Below are positions 8,759-16,646 of a stretch of DNA of 64,000 bases, one piece after another. The notes under the pieces were generated by a model. The model had not been told where the DNA came from. It made no database searches and was given only the letters and a program-made list of their open reading frames with translations. The stretch spans positions 124,001-188,000 of the forward strand of contig NZ_JAGHRJ010000005.1 in NCBI RefSeq assembly GCF_017743865.1, in the 5' to 3' direction. The DNA comes from Labrenzia sp. R4_2. Lineage in GTDB: Bacteria > Pseudomonadota > Alphaproteobacteria > Rhizobiales > Stappiaceae. A program made the position numbers and the translations under genes. Within the stretch, counting starts at the first letter, position 1. Every line of letters begins with the position of its first letter.

Positions 8759-8764
8759 TATTTA

Positions 8765-9895
8765 CTATGGCCGCTCGACATTTAAGCCGATTCCATTTCT
8801 AGCATCAGTGCATTTTTTTTGTAACTCATCATACTGCCCCTGGTTCATTGAATTGAGGATTCCTCTCATCCTATCGTTACATTCATTCTGAACTTCAGTG
8901 GGCGCAGCTTCTCCATTAAACTCAAGGCTAACTCCTCCTAAGGCGTCCTCGAACGACAAACCACCTAGAGCTACGGAGATTATTCCCAAAACAGTAATAG
9001 CCCCCAAAGCGGCAGAACCAAAGCCAATCCTTCCAGGCGAATTGAAATTGAATGTAAAGTCTGTAACCTGTTCGCCGTTATAATGTTGAGCAATAATCTG
9101 GGCGATATTCTGCCCGCGAAAATCTGCTCCTCCGCTCCCCACGACAGTATTCATTGCATAGACTGCTTTTATAAGATCTGTCGCGTCAAATATTCCTTGC
9201 GGCTCTTTAGAGTTGTAGGTGGGACCACTCAGCGTGATGTGTGACTGGTCTTTGAAGATGAAATTTTGATAGGCAAACTTGTAAACATCGTCAGAAATAG
9301 AATTTAGATCTGACCAATTCTTATTCAGATTAATTACTGCATGGCGATTTTCCAGCCGCTTAGATACATATTTGGAAAAATTTCTCTTTGGAATTTCTGT
9401 ATTTAGCCAATTAACACGGCGAAATGGTGTCGCTTCATCATCATACTGGCGAAGTAATATTAAGTCATCAGAATCGAAACTTGTTTCTATTTCGCCAATT
9501 AATACAGACTTATAGTGCCCTTTCCCAGGAACTAAAACTAAGTCACCAGCCTTAGCTTGGTGGAATAAACTCATGACATTTCCAACCTGAGAATTAAAAG
9601 TCCGAGCCCCTTCTTCGGCAATATCTATTGGATTTCCGTCATATGCATCTAGGTTTCTAACAGGAGGGTTAGTTGATTGTCCGATTATCCATTTCAACAC
9701 TCCATCCGACATGCGAATTGCCTGCCTTACGCTCTGCAGATTTCCGAAGTCTACACCCGCTGAAGGCAAACCTGGCAGCTCTAAAAACACGACATTGTTT
9801 TCTAGAAATGTTTCATATTGACGTTTGTATCGCCCAGCATGTACCGCCCAGACATTGTGATCTTCAGCAATATATTTAACTTTGAGATTTTGCAT
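8765..9895 (-). CDS. Unknown protein with PUA/EVE-like N-terminal module and a C-terminal membrane helix (AT-rich cassette, gene 1)
   Basis: 376 residues, not assignable to a named family by eye. Residues 14-190 look like the PUA/EVE-like module found in front of some Mrr-type restriction enzymes: VWAVHAG (15-21), ETFLENNVVFLEL (28-40), AGDLVLVPGKGHYKSVLIGEI (split around 116-136) and RRVNW (159-163). No nuclease motif follows. Instead residues 195-285 form an undefined domain, residues 288-312 are a hydrophobic helix rich in Gly, Ala and Ile, and the tail carries two Cys (339, 362). GGGGGTGGA just before the ATG is a good ribosome site. It leads a two-gene AT-rich operon. The module call is a pattern judgement and needs a profile search. 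Confidence 0.7.
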   Translation of the reverse strand: MQNLKVKYIAEDHNVWAVHAGRYKRQYETFLENNVVFLELPGLPSAGVDFGNLQSVRQAIRMSDGVLKWIIGQSTNPPVRNLDAYDGNPIDIAEEGARTFNSQVGNVMSLFHQAKAGDLVLVPGKGHYKSVLIGEIETSFDSDDLILLRQYDDEATPFRRVNWLNTEIPKRNFSKYVSKRLENRHAVINLNKNWSDLNSISDDVYKFAYQNFIFKDQSHITLSGPTYNSKEPQGIFDATDLIKAVYAMNTVVGSGGADFRGQNIAQIIAQHYNGEQVTDFTFNFNSPGRIGFGSAALGAITVLGIISVALGGLSFEDALGGVSLEFNGEAAPTEVQNECNDRMRGILNSMNQGQYDELQKKCTDARNGIGLNVERP

Positions 9896-10191
9896 TCCAC
9901 CCCCAAAAAAAGATTAATAAACAACAACTAACCCCAGATCTTTATGATGGTATTGTTTCAACAAATCAACCACAAGTGTATTTTCGACTAATCCTATTGA
10001 TGTCCTGTTTTGCTCTGGAAACGGATGGCCGCAAAACCAAGGCCAGGGGTAACAGTGGCGGATGTGGCAAAGGTCTCGCCTTCCCGTCGGCGGTTATCGT
10101 GACTGGTTTGCGCCTCGATTGAAGCACTGTGCAACGAATGCCCGTAAAAAGACCGATTTACGGTTGTAAATGCGGCAAAGGCTTCTAGCCT

Positions 10192-10235
10192 CACTCCGTC
10201 ATCCCATGGTCAAGCCATGGGATGACGGCGGAGTG
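10192..10235. repeat. Long inverted repeat (hairpin)
   Basis: TCATCCCATGG and CCATGGGATGA pair perfectly around TCAAG, and outer arms CACTCCG/CGGAGTG extend the stem past a three-base bulge. There is no T-run, so it is not an ordinary terminator; it resembles REP-type intergenic palindromes. Confidence 0.7.
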
Positions 10236-10263
10236 TCGAAAAAGGCTGCTCCTTCTCCGCGCC

Positions 10264-10285
10264 GTCCCGGCCTCTGAGCCGGGAC
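10264..10285. repeat. 22-base palindrome, copy 1
   Basis: GTCCCGGC-CTCTGA-GCCGGGAC. Copy 2 at 10849-10870 has the same arms and almost the same loop, with one arm-end pair changed compensatorily (G-C to A-T), which argues for selection on the hairpin. Confidence 0.65.
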
Positions 10286-10819
10286 CTAAGCCGGACAGAC
10301 AGGTCCCCCGGATCGGGTACGGGACAGATTCCTCAAGTCCGGGACGGCAATGCGGATAAAGCCCCGCAAAGAATCTTATCCACGCCCCTCACCCCTGCCC
10401 GTATACTTCTCCCGTGCCTGTTCGACGGGCTTTCCGGGGGACCGTCCCTTGGGAGGGAACAGGCCGGGCGGGGCTGGGGGAAAGAGGTAACGGTTCTTTC
10501 CTGGCAGGTCCGGTGGTCAATGATCCCGGGGACCGTAGACCCGGGTGGAGCGGTGCGGCTGCGGAGGGCGCGGTGCGGGGGTGGCAACACCCAAGCGTCT
10601 GTTCGTGAGGCGGATCCACCATTGCCATGAGAAACAGCCCGGGCGGGGCGTGACAGCTTTTGCCGAAGAAACAACATTAACAAGTAGCGCAAGGCAAAGC
10701 CTGGCGCGCCCCGCCACTCCTGTCTCAAACGGGAGGTGACAAAGCAAAAACGCCGGAGGAGATCCTCGCGGCGCTTTTGGTTCTGGCGCAGTCTGATTGC
10801 GGCGTGCCAGATTTTACTG

Positions 10820-10848
10820 TGTCTGTTTGTGCCTTGTCTGTTTGTGCC
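10820..10848. repeat. Tandem duplication, 15-base period
   Basis: TGTCTGTTTGTGCC occurs at 10820-10833 and again at 10835-10848, separated by one T. It directly precedes palindrome copy 2. Nothing suggests coding. Confidence 0.6.
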
Positions 10849-10870
10849 ATCCCGGCCTCCGAGCCGGGAT
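10849..10870. repeat. 22-base palindrome, copy 2
   Basis: ATCCCGGC-CTCCGA-GCCGGGAT, in the same orientation as copy 1. It lies 25 bases beyond the stop of the DUF4345 gene (minus strand) and could act as a boundary for that transcript. Confidence 0.65.
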
Positions 10871-10894
10871 CAAGGTCGCGGGAGAAGTTCCCGG

Positions 10895-11320
10895 TCAGGC
10901 GGTCCTTTTCGTGAGCGTTGAAAACCGGACTGAATTGGTCTGCCGCACGAAACTCAAGAGGCAAAGCCCGCCAATCACCAGCTCAACCACCAGCGCTGTC
11001 ACCAGCCCGCTGTGCGGCGCGCCGTCCAGCCCCATGCTGACAAAGCGGCCAAACGCATAGGCGAGAAATACGGTGGAACCGAGCGCTGCGGACAGTCGGC
11101 TCACACCAGACAGGAACGCTCCGGCCAGAATGAGACCCCCAAGCGCTGCAAGGTTGGCACCCGGCGCGCGCAGTTCATTCAAAAGGCTCGGATTGCTGCC
11201 AAGGACGATGTCATAGGCAGCGTAAAAGCCTGCCGGTACGGCGGTAATGGCAAGGCCGATGCCGAGCGCTATTACACCGGCGACGCCAAGGATTGCTCTG
11301 TCAAACCACGGGATAAGCAT
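10895..11320 (-). CDS. DUF4345 membrane protein
   Basis: A 141-residue hydrophobic protein with four predicted helices, about residues 8-30, 52-70, 77-95 and 105-124. The AFLSGVSRLSAALGSTVFLAY region and the helix layout match the DUF4345 family of small membrane proteins of unknown role. It lies 24 bases downstream of the NmrA-family gene and is probably cotranscribed with it. Both are divergent from an AraC-type regulator that probably controls them. No catalytic residues are visible. Confidence 0.75.
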   Translation of the reverse strand: MLIPWFDRAILGVAGVIALGIGLAITAVPAGFYAAYDIVLGSNPSLLNELRAPGANLAALGGLILAGAFLSGVSRLSAALGSTVFLAYAFGRFVSMGLDGAPHSGLVTALVVELVIGGLCLLSFVRQTNSVRFSTLTKRTA

Positions 11321-11344
11321 GATGGATCTCCTTCTTCACACACG

Positions 11345-12172
11345 TCAGGCAGCTGCCGGCCAGGCACCGGAGCGCGCGGCATCCCGGGCATAGTCCGCAA
11401 AATCTTTCGGCGGGCGGCCAAGAGCGCGCTGCACCCCATCGGCAAGATGGGCGTTGCGGCCATCCAGTGTTTCGCGGGCGATCTCGGTAATGACACCGGC
11501 GATCATCTCGCCGCTGGAACGGGCAACTTCTGCCTGGAACTCTTCGAAGGAGATCGGCAGATGCTGAACAGGGCGTCCGATCGCAGTAGAAAGCTCTTGC
11601 GCCATATCGGCAAAGCTCAAAAGGCGCGGACCGGTGACTTCATAAAGTTCGCCGTCATGCCCGTCCTCGGTCAGCGCGGCGACCGCCACCGCTGCAATGT
11701 CATCGACATCGACGATCGGTTCGCGGATATCGCCGCCCGGCATCGGCAGCACACCGGCCATAACGGGTTCAAACAATGCACCTTCCGAGTAATTCTGCGC
11801 AAACCAGGCCGCACGGACGATGGTGAAGGCAAGTCCGGACGTGCGGACAACTTCTTCGGCGCGTTCCGCGTGATGCTCGCCGCGGCCGGTCAAAAGCACC
11901 AGTTTTTGAATACCGGCATCCTTGGCCACCTTGGCGAACGCCTCGACCTGCTCCACAGCGCCGGGCACGGCAATATCGGGAAAGTAAGACACATAAGCAG
12001 CCGAGATCCCCTGAAGCGCCGGACCCCAAGTTTGCGGCTGCTCCCAATCAAACGGCACCTGCGCGCTGCGCGAACCGCGGCGAACGGAAATGCCCTTATC
12101 TTCAAGCGATTTGGCGATGCGGGAGCCGGTCTTGCCGGTCGCGCCGATAACGAGAATGGTCTTGTCTTGCAT
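11345..12172 (-). CDS. NmrA-like NAD(P)-binding oxidoreductase or sensor
   Basis: A short-chain-dehydrogenase-like Rossmann protein of 275 residues from the ATG chosen. It opens with the dinucleotide loop IGATGKTGSRIA. Downstream, AFTIVRAAWFAQN and the IVDVDDIAAVAVAAL segment match NmrA/YwnB-type NAD(P)H-binding proteins (quinone reductase or redox-sensor type). The classic SDR Tyr-x3-Lys pair is not evident, as is usual in this group. I set the start at 12172 because the coordinate-12190 alternative only adds an unrelated MIRRGP. It is divergent from an AraC regulator, with a palindrome between them. Confidence 0.85.
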   Translation of the reverse strand: MQDKTILVIGATGKTGSRIAKSLEDKGISVRRGSRSAQVPFDWEQPQTWGPALQGISAAYVSYFPDIAVPGAVEQVEAFAKVAKDAGIQKLVLLTGRGEHHAERAEEVVRTSGLAFTIVRAAWFAQNYSEGALFEPVMAGVLPMPGGDIREPIVDVDDIAAVAVAALTEDGHDGELYEVTGPRLLSFADMAQELSTAIGRPVQHLPISFEEFQAEVARSSGEMIAGVITEIARETLDGRNAHLADGVQRALGRPPKDFADYARDAARSGAWPAAA

Positions 12173-12223
12173 GGGTCCTCTCCGGATCAACTGTTGCGAT
12201 GACCCAAAGATATGGATCTCGAA

Positions 12224-12286
12224 GAGACGAACAATTCTCGAACGTCTTCACTTCTTATCCGATCGTCCAAAGAATATGGACGAACA
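12224..12286. promoter_or_regulatory. Candidate operator between NmrA-family and AraC-family genes
   Basis: TCGTCCA (12263-12269) and TGGACGA (12277-12283) form a perfect inverted repeat around seven bases. GACGAACA occurs twice in direct orientation, at 12226-12233 and 12279-12286. Both fit half-sites for the adjacent AraC regulator; inferred. Confidence 0.4.
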
Positions 12287-12312
12287 GGAAACTTCGTGGC
12301 ACAGTCTTGCCC

Positions 12313-13302
12313 ATGATGATGACCGCAACCCCACATGTTCCGAACCCGGATGCCATTGCCCAGCCGCTTGGCGACCCTCTTGGTGAAATCCTGCACCTTC
12401 TAAAACTCACCGGCACATTTTATTGCCAGTCCCGGCTTACCGCCCCCTGGGGCGTTGCAATCCCGGGCTTTGACAATGTGATGAGTTTCGCTGTGATCAT
12501 CGGCGGGCGCTGCTGGATGACGGTCGGCGGCGGTGACCCGTTTCAGGTGGAAAAAGGCAACCTGGTGCTGATGACCAAGGGGCAGGAGCTCAATTTCCGA
12601 AGCGATTTGGATACCCCGCTGTTAACGCTTGATGAGTTGCCGATCCGGAAGGTCACTGAGCTCTATGAAACGCTGGAGTTTGGCGGCGGCGGTGAGGAAA
12701 CCAGCATCATGTACGGCATCGTCCGCCTTGATCATGCTGTAAGCGGGCTGTTGATGCAGCTCTTGCCTGAAGTCTTGAAGATCGACACCTGGACCGAAGA
12801 TGCCGGCAGCTGGTTGCAGGGCACGCTGCAATTCATCGCGAGGGAAGCGCGGGAGCTCAGACCGGGCGGAGAAACCGTGATTACGCGGCTTGCCGATGTT
12901 GTGGTGATCGAGGCGATCCGCCGCTGGATCAACACGGCGCCGGAGGCCAACAGGGGCTGGCTGAAAGCCGCCCGTGATCCGCAAATCGGCCGGGCCGTGC
13001 TGGCAATCCACCGCGCTCCGGCCGACAGCTGGACGCTGGAAACGCTGGCCGACGTTGCCGGCATGTCGCGTTCGGCGTTCTCTGCCCGTTTCACAGAACT
13101 CGTCGGGATGCCGGCAATTGAATACCTAACGGTCTGGCGGATGCATCTTGCCCGTGCACATCTCCTGGAGACGAACCAGCCCATCGCCGCCATATCGGCA
13201 AGTCTCGGCTACCAGTCGGAACCCGCCTTTAACCGCGCCTTCAAACGGGTGTTTCAACTACCGCCGGGACAGGTCCGGAAAACCCGTGCCGCCAACATTT
13301 GA
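12313..13302 (+). CDS. AraC-family transcriptional regulator with N-terminal cupin
   Basis: 329 residues from the chosen ATG. The N-terminal half is a cupin-like sensor (AraC_binding_2/cupin_6 style: FAVIIGGRCWMTVGG, VEKGNLVLMTKGQEL). The C-terminal 100 residues hold two helix-turn-helix units, with TLETLADVAGMSRSAFSARF and the family signature IAAISASLGYQSEPAFNRAFKR. The frame remains open to 12199, but homology begins after the run of ATGs at 12313-12318, so the shorter start is used. It is divergent from the NmrA/DUF4345 pair, the usual place for an AraC-type activator of an oxidoreductase. The inducer is unknown. Confidence 0.88.
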   Translation: MMMTATPHVPNPDAIAQPLGDPLGEILHLLKLTGTFYCQSRLTAPWGVAIPGFDNVMSFAVIIGGRCWMTVGGGDPFQVEKGNLVLMTKGQELNFRSDLDTPLLTLDELPIRKVTELYETLEFGGGGEETSIMYGIVRLDHAVSGLLMQLLPEVLKIDTWTEDAGSWLQGTLQFIAREARELRPGGETVITRLADVVVIEAIRRWINTAPEANRGWLKAARDPQIGRAVLAIHRAPADSWTLETLADVAGMSRSAFSARFTELVGMPAIEYLTVWRMHLARAHLLETNQPIAAISASLGYQSEPAFNRAFKRVFQLPPGQVRKTRAANI

Positions 13303-13406
13303 CGGGCAGTCGCTGATAGTCGGCGCCCTTTCGCCTTTTGGGGGCCTTTTCTTGTGCGGCGCAAACAGGTTTAATCCGGCCAACGCAAATCTTAAGGGAG
13401 GCACGG

Positions 13407-14459
13407 GTGAGCAAGACGAACGCGGGTAATTTTTTCGAGGACTTTCAAATCGGTCAGGTGATCAAGCACGCCACGCCGCGCACCATCACCTCCGGCGACC
13501 AGGCGCTGTACACCGCACTTTACGGCTCTCGTTTCGCAGTCCAGTCCTCCGATGCTTTCGCCCGTGCGCTCGGTTATGCCCACGCTCCCGTGGACGATCT
13601 CCTGACGTTTCACGTGGTCTTCGGCAAGACCGTTCCGGACATCTCTCTGAACGCCGTTGCCAATCTTGGTTATGCCGGTGGCCGGTTCCTTGCGCCGGTT
13701 TACCCGGGTGACACGCTGTCCACCGTCTCCGAAGTCATCGGCAAGAAGGAAAACTCCAACGGCAAGACCGGCGTCGTTTACGTGCGCTCCACCGGCTATT
13801 CGGACGACGGCACGGAAGTGCTTGATTATGTGCGTTGGGTCATGGTGAAGAAGCGCGATGTGACCAGCCCGCCGCCCGATGCTGTTGTGCCAGATCTGCC
13901 CGCCGCCATCGACCCGCAGGCCCTCGGCAACGCCGTGCCGCTGCTTGATACCGTACACTGGGAAAATGACCTCTCCGGCTCGCCCTTCCGCTGGGCCGAC
14001 TACGAAGTCGGCGAAAAAATCGACCATGTCGACGGCATGACCGTTGAAGAGGCCGAGCACCAGATGGCGACCCGGCTCTATCAGAACACCGCCAAGGTGC
14101 ATTTCAACCTGCACACGGAGGCAGAAAGCCGCTTCGGCAAACGCCTGATCTATGGCGGCCATGTGATTTCGCTGGCCCGGGCGCTGTCCTTCAATGGCCT
14201 TGCCAATGCCTTCCATGTTGCCGGGATCAATGGCGGCCGGCATGTGGCCCCGCTCTTTGCCGGCGACACCGTTTATGCCTGGTCAGAAGTTCTGGAAAAG
14301 GCAGAGATCGATGGCCGGTCGGACGTTGCCGCCCTACGGCTGCGGCTCGTCGCCACGAAAAACCGCGCCTGTGCCGACTACCCGCTGAAGGATGCCGACG
14401 GCAAGTACGAAGACGGCGTCATTCTCGACTTCGACTACTGGGCGTTGATGCCGAAATAA
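13407..14459 (+). CDS. mch: Mesaconyl-CoA hydratase (beta-methylmalyl-CoA dehydratase)
   Basis: Interconverts mesaconyl-CoA and beta-methylmalyl-CoA in the ethylmalonyl-CoA pathway, the isocitrate-lyase-free route for acetyl-CoA assimilation. The protein has two MaoC-type hotdog domains. Its text closely follows the Rhodobacter enzyme as I remember it: NFFEDFQIGQ, HATPRTITSGD, TVPDISLNAVANLGYAGGRF, YEVGEKIDHVDG, RLYQNTAKVHFN and GGHVISLARALSFNGLANA. I take GTG at 13407 (MSKTNAGNFF) because AAGGGAGG lies just upstream; it yields 350 residues, near the family length. None of the other pathway genes is in the window. Confidence 0.9.
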   Translation: MSKTNAGNFFEDFQIGQVIKHATPRTITSGDQALYTALYGSRFAVQSSDAFARALGYAHAPVDDLLTFHVVFGKTVPDISLNAVANLGYAGGRFLAPVYPGDTLSTVSEVIGKKENSNGKTGVVYVRSTGYSDDGTEVLDYVRWVMVKKRDVTSPPPDAVVPDLPAAIDPQALGNAVPLLDTVHWENDLSGSPFRWADYEVGEKIDHVDGMTVEEAEHQMATRLYQNTAKVHFNLHTEAESRFGKRLIYGGHVISLARALSFNGLANAFHVAGINGGRHVAPLFAGDTVYAWSEVLEKAEIDGRSDVAALRLRLVATKNRACADYPLKDADGKYEDGVILDFDYWALMPK

Positions 14460-14525
14460 CAGGATAGACTTTCCAAACCAAATCGGCGAGCGTTCCGGTT
14501 CAGAAAAACAACTGGAGGCAAGCTT

Positions 14526-15131
14526 ATGAAAACGGTCTCTTTCACACAGATGAAGGACGGCACCAAAGAGGATTACGATCTTCTGGCAGAGGCCGAAAAG
14601 CCGTTTCATGCTGCGACCGCAGAGCGGATCCTCGCCGAGCTGAAACGGCAGGGCGAGGACACCATGACGGGTTACAAGATCACCCGGATGGAGCACGGCC
14701 TGCAATCGGCAACCCGTGCGCTCCGGGATGGCGCCGACATCGACTGGGTGGTCGGCGCGCTCTTGCATGACATCGGTGATGGCTTGGCACCGCAGAACCA
14801 CGACCGGTTTTCAGCCGAAGTTATCCGCCCGTTCGTGCGCGACGAGGTAGCTTGGGTGGTTGAACATCATGGCATCTTCCAGATGCTTTATTACGCTAAG
14901 CACTACAACTGGGATGAAAACGCCCGCGACCAGTTCAAGGATCACCCGCATTTTCAGGCGTGCGCGGATTTCTGCGAGCGCTGGGATCAGGCGTCCTTCG
15001 ATCCGGACTACAATAGTGAACCGCTGGAGACTTTCGAGCCGATGGTGCGCGAGGTCTTTGACCGCAAGGCCTATGATCCTGCTGTCATCCGGGAGGGTGT
15101 TTCTACCGGGCTGCCCAAGCTCGCCAAATAG
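14526..15131 (+). CDS. HD-domain protein, PhnZ/TmpB-like diiron subfamily
   Basis: 201 residues with the HD metal motifs H57, H81-D82, H92 and H114 or H115. The stretch MEHGLQSA, RDGAD and VVGALLHDIGD aligns well with the mixed-valent diiron oxygenase PhnZ, which cleaves hydroxylated phosphonates, rather than with ordinary HD phosphatases. The Tyr and Glu that PhnZ uses ahead of its first His are not at the same places here: Tyr50 sits seven residues before H57, where PhnZ has its Glu. It lies 66 bases after mch on the same strand. Hydrolase or oxygenase activity is undecided; substrate unknown. Confidence 0.75.
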   Translation: MKTVSFTQMKDGTKEDYDLLAEAEKPFHAATAERILAELKRQGEDTMTGYKITRMEHGLQSATRALRDGADIDWVVGALLHDIGDGLAPQNHDRFSAEVIRPFVRDEVAWVVEHHGIFQMLYYAKHYNWDENARDQFKDHPHFQACADFCERWDQASFDPDYNSEPLETFEPMVREVFDRKAYDPAVIREGVSTGLPKLAK

Positions 15132-15139
15132 GGCGATTT

Positions 15140-16315
15140 TTAGGGTTTTTGAGCAGGCACAACATCGGTTGCGATCGGACCAACACCAGCTTCTGCAGCC
15201 TTGGGTCCGAAGGGCACCCAGCGCTTGAAGAAGTTGGCTGTGGAGCTCGTCCGGCTTTCATTGTTGGCCGCAAAGGCGGCTTCCACCGGTTGATTTTCCG
15301 CCGGAGACTCGGCGTTTGCGACGGCCGTTGGTGCGGTCTCTGCCGGTGCAGCTTCTGATGCGGCGGCGACGGGCTCTTCTGTACCCTCGTCACCGAAGCT
15401 CAGGACTTCGGCAATCTGGCTTTGCCGGTCTTCCCACCGCTGCTTGCGCTCTTCGCGGGCATCAAGCCGGGCCACGATGGTCTCAAACTTTTCGCTGTCA
15501 CGATTCTGCTTGGCCGCAACCGCCATGGCAATACGCGGGCTGACTTCATAAGCCGGACATTTTGCACTGGCACGGAACGGCACCCCATCGACCAACGGTG
15601 TTGCGTCGAAGACGTATTTCTTTTCGCAGACAGAGATTGCCGGAGGCGTGTTGGTCACTTCGAAATGATCATACCCAGTCTTGAGCATCTTCCAAAATGC
15701 CAAGTGCTCACTGTCGTGATGCTTTGCCAGGTTTTCAGGTGTCATGCGAAACGGGAACGCCTGTACCTGGAACGACCGTGCCCCGCCCTTGAAGCTGTCG
15801 CGGGCCAGCGCATAAATATCCTGCACCTGTTCATCGGTCATGGCGTAGCAGCCGCGCGAAGAACACGCGCCGTGAACCATCAGATGCGAGCCGGTCCGCC
15901 CATGGGCCTGGTCATAACGGTTTGGGAACCCAAGATTGAACGCCAGATGGTAACTGGAGTTCGGGTTCATCAAAGCTGGCGTCACTTCATAAAAGCCTTC
16001 CGGGGCCTGACGGTCACCTTCCTTGAATTTCGGTCCAAGTTTGCCGGACCATTTGCAGATCTCGAACTCTTCCAGGAGCTTGAATTTACCCGTCCGCGTC
16101 TGCTTCCAGACCTCCAGTTCGGATTCTTCCTTGAAAATCCGGATCATGATCGGTGACGTAGACGGCATGTTGAGGTCGGCCATCTTGCGCTTGATGGACG
16201 CGCTCACAGGAGCTTTGTGCTTGTTGGGACCAGAAGCGAAGTCGTCGGCCTGGCATCCGACCAACACGCCGGCCAAGAGAACGGCTGCCGCACGGGTACA
16301 CGCACGTTTATGCAT
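15140..16315 (-). CDS. L,D-transpeptidase-family (YkuD) lipoprotein
   Basis: 391 residues. The N-terminus is a lipoprotein signal with lipobox LVGC (Cys21). Residues about 55-165 form the YkuD domain, with H148 and the catalytic block SRGCYAM (Cys156). This matches the YafK-like branch, which cuts or forms links between peptidoglycan and outer-membrane protein; the branch is typed by HGAC.S.GC.AM. After residue 260 follow a charged stretch and a long Ala/Glu/Pro tail. I use the ATG at 16315 because it begins the signal peptide; an upstream ATG at 16405 adds a non-signal extension. Which reaction it performs is uncertain. Confidence 0.85.
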   Translation of the reverse strand: MHKRACTRAAAVLLAGVLVGCQADDFASGPNKHKAPVSASIKRKMADLNMPSTSPIMIRIFKEESELEVWKQTRTGKFKLLEEFEICKWSGKLGPKFKEGDRQAPEGFYEVTPALMNPNSSYHLAFNLGFPNRYDQAHGRTGSHLMVHGACSSRGCYAMTDEQVQDIYALARDSFKGGARSFQVQAFPFRMTPENLAKHHDSEHLAFWKMLKTGYDHFEVTNTPPAISVCEKKYVFDATPLVDGVPFRASAKCPAYEVSPRIAMAVAAKQNRDSEKFETIVARLDAREERKQRWEDRQSQIAEVLSFGDEGTEEPVAAASEAAPAETAPTAVANAESPAENQPVEAAFAANNESRTSSTANFFKRWVPFGPKAAEAGVGPIATDVVPAQKP

Positions 16316-16591
16316 GCGTTGATGGTCCGCCTGCCGGTTTTCCGCTGAAGACGAGAAACGCCCGAAGATCATATACCTGTCCCAAACTGATCGGATCTTG
16401 TTCAACCGTTTCCGTATCGGCCGGCCAAAACTCCCATCTCGCCCCCAAAGACCAAGCTAGGCAAGGATGGTTGATGATACGTTACTGTATCTGCAGAAAG
16501 GCAGCGAACCACAATCCGGTGATAAACACAGCTATCCCGCTGGCTCTTTTCGCAGTTCTGCCTCAGTGACGGCAGAATCTGGCCACACAAT

Positions 16592-16618
16592 GGCGAAAAG
16601 CCGCCAAGTGGCGGCCTT
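16592..16618 (-). terminator. Intrinsic terminator of accA
   Basis: GCCGCCAAGTGGCGGC at 16600-16615 folds into a stem; on the minus strand it is followed by TTTTC. It lies 32 bases after the accA stop. The rest of the 331-base gap 16316-16646 shows no gene; it must contain the L,D-transpeptidase promoter. Confidence 0.65.
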
Positions 16619-16646
16619 TCATCAAAATCTCGTCAGAAAAGACGGA

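Larger units (their letters stand above)
9896..10894. other. Gene-free region rich in hairpins
   Basis: About 1 kb with no coding region I can support. The first 90 bases are AT-rich and probably hold the cassette promoter. From about 9990 the DNA turns GC-rich and holds several strong inverted repeats and two copies of a 22-base palindrome. Open frames here lack codon bias, ribosome sites and recognisable motifs. Confidence 0.6.

Noticed and set aside
9994-10194. Open frame of 66 codons on the minus strand
   Set aside because: Lies in low-information DNA beside hairpins, with no start signal; probably chance.
10333-10728. Open frame of 131 codons on the minus strand in the hairpin region
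   Set aside because: It is rich in Arg, Pro and Ser from GC-rich non-coding DNA, overlaps other equally open frames, and has no ribosome site, domain or motif.
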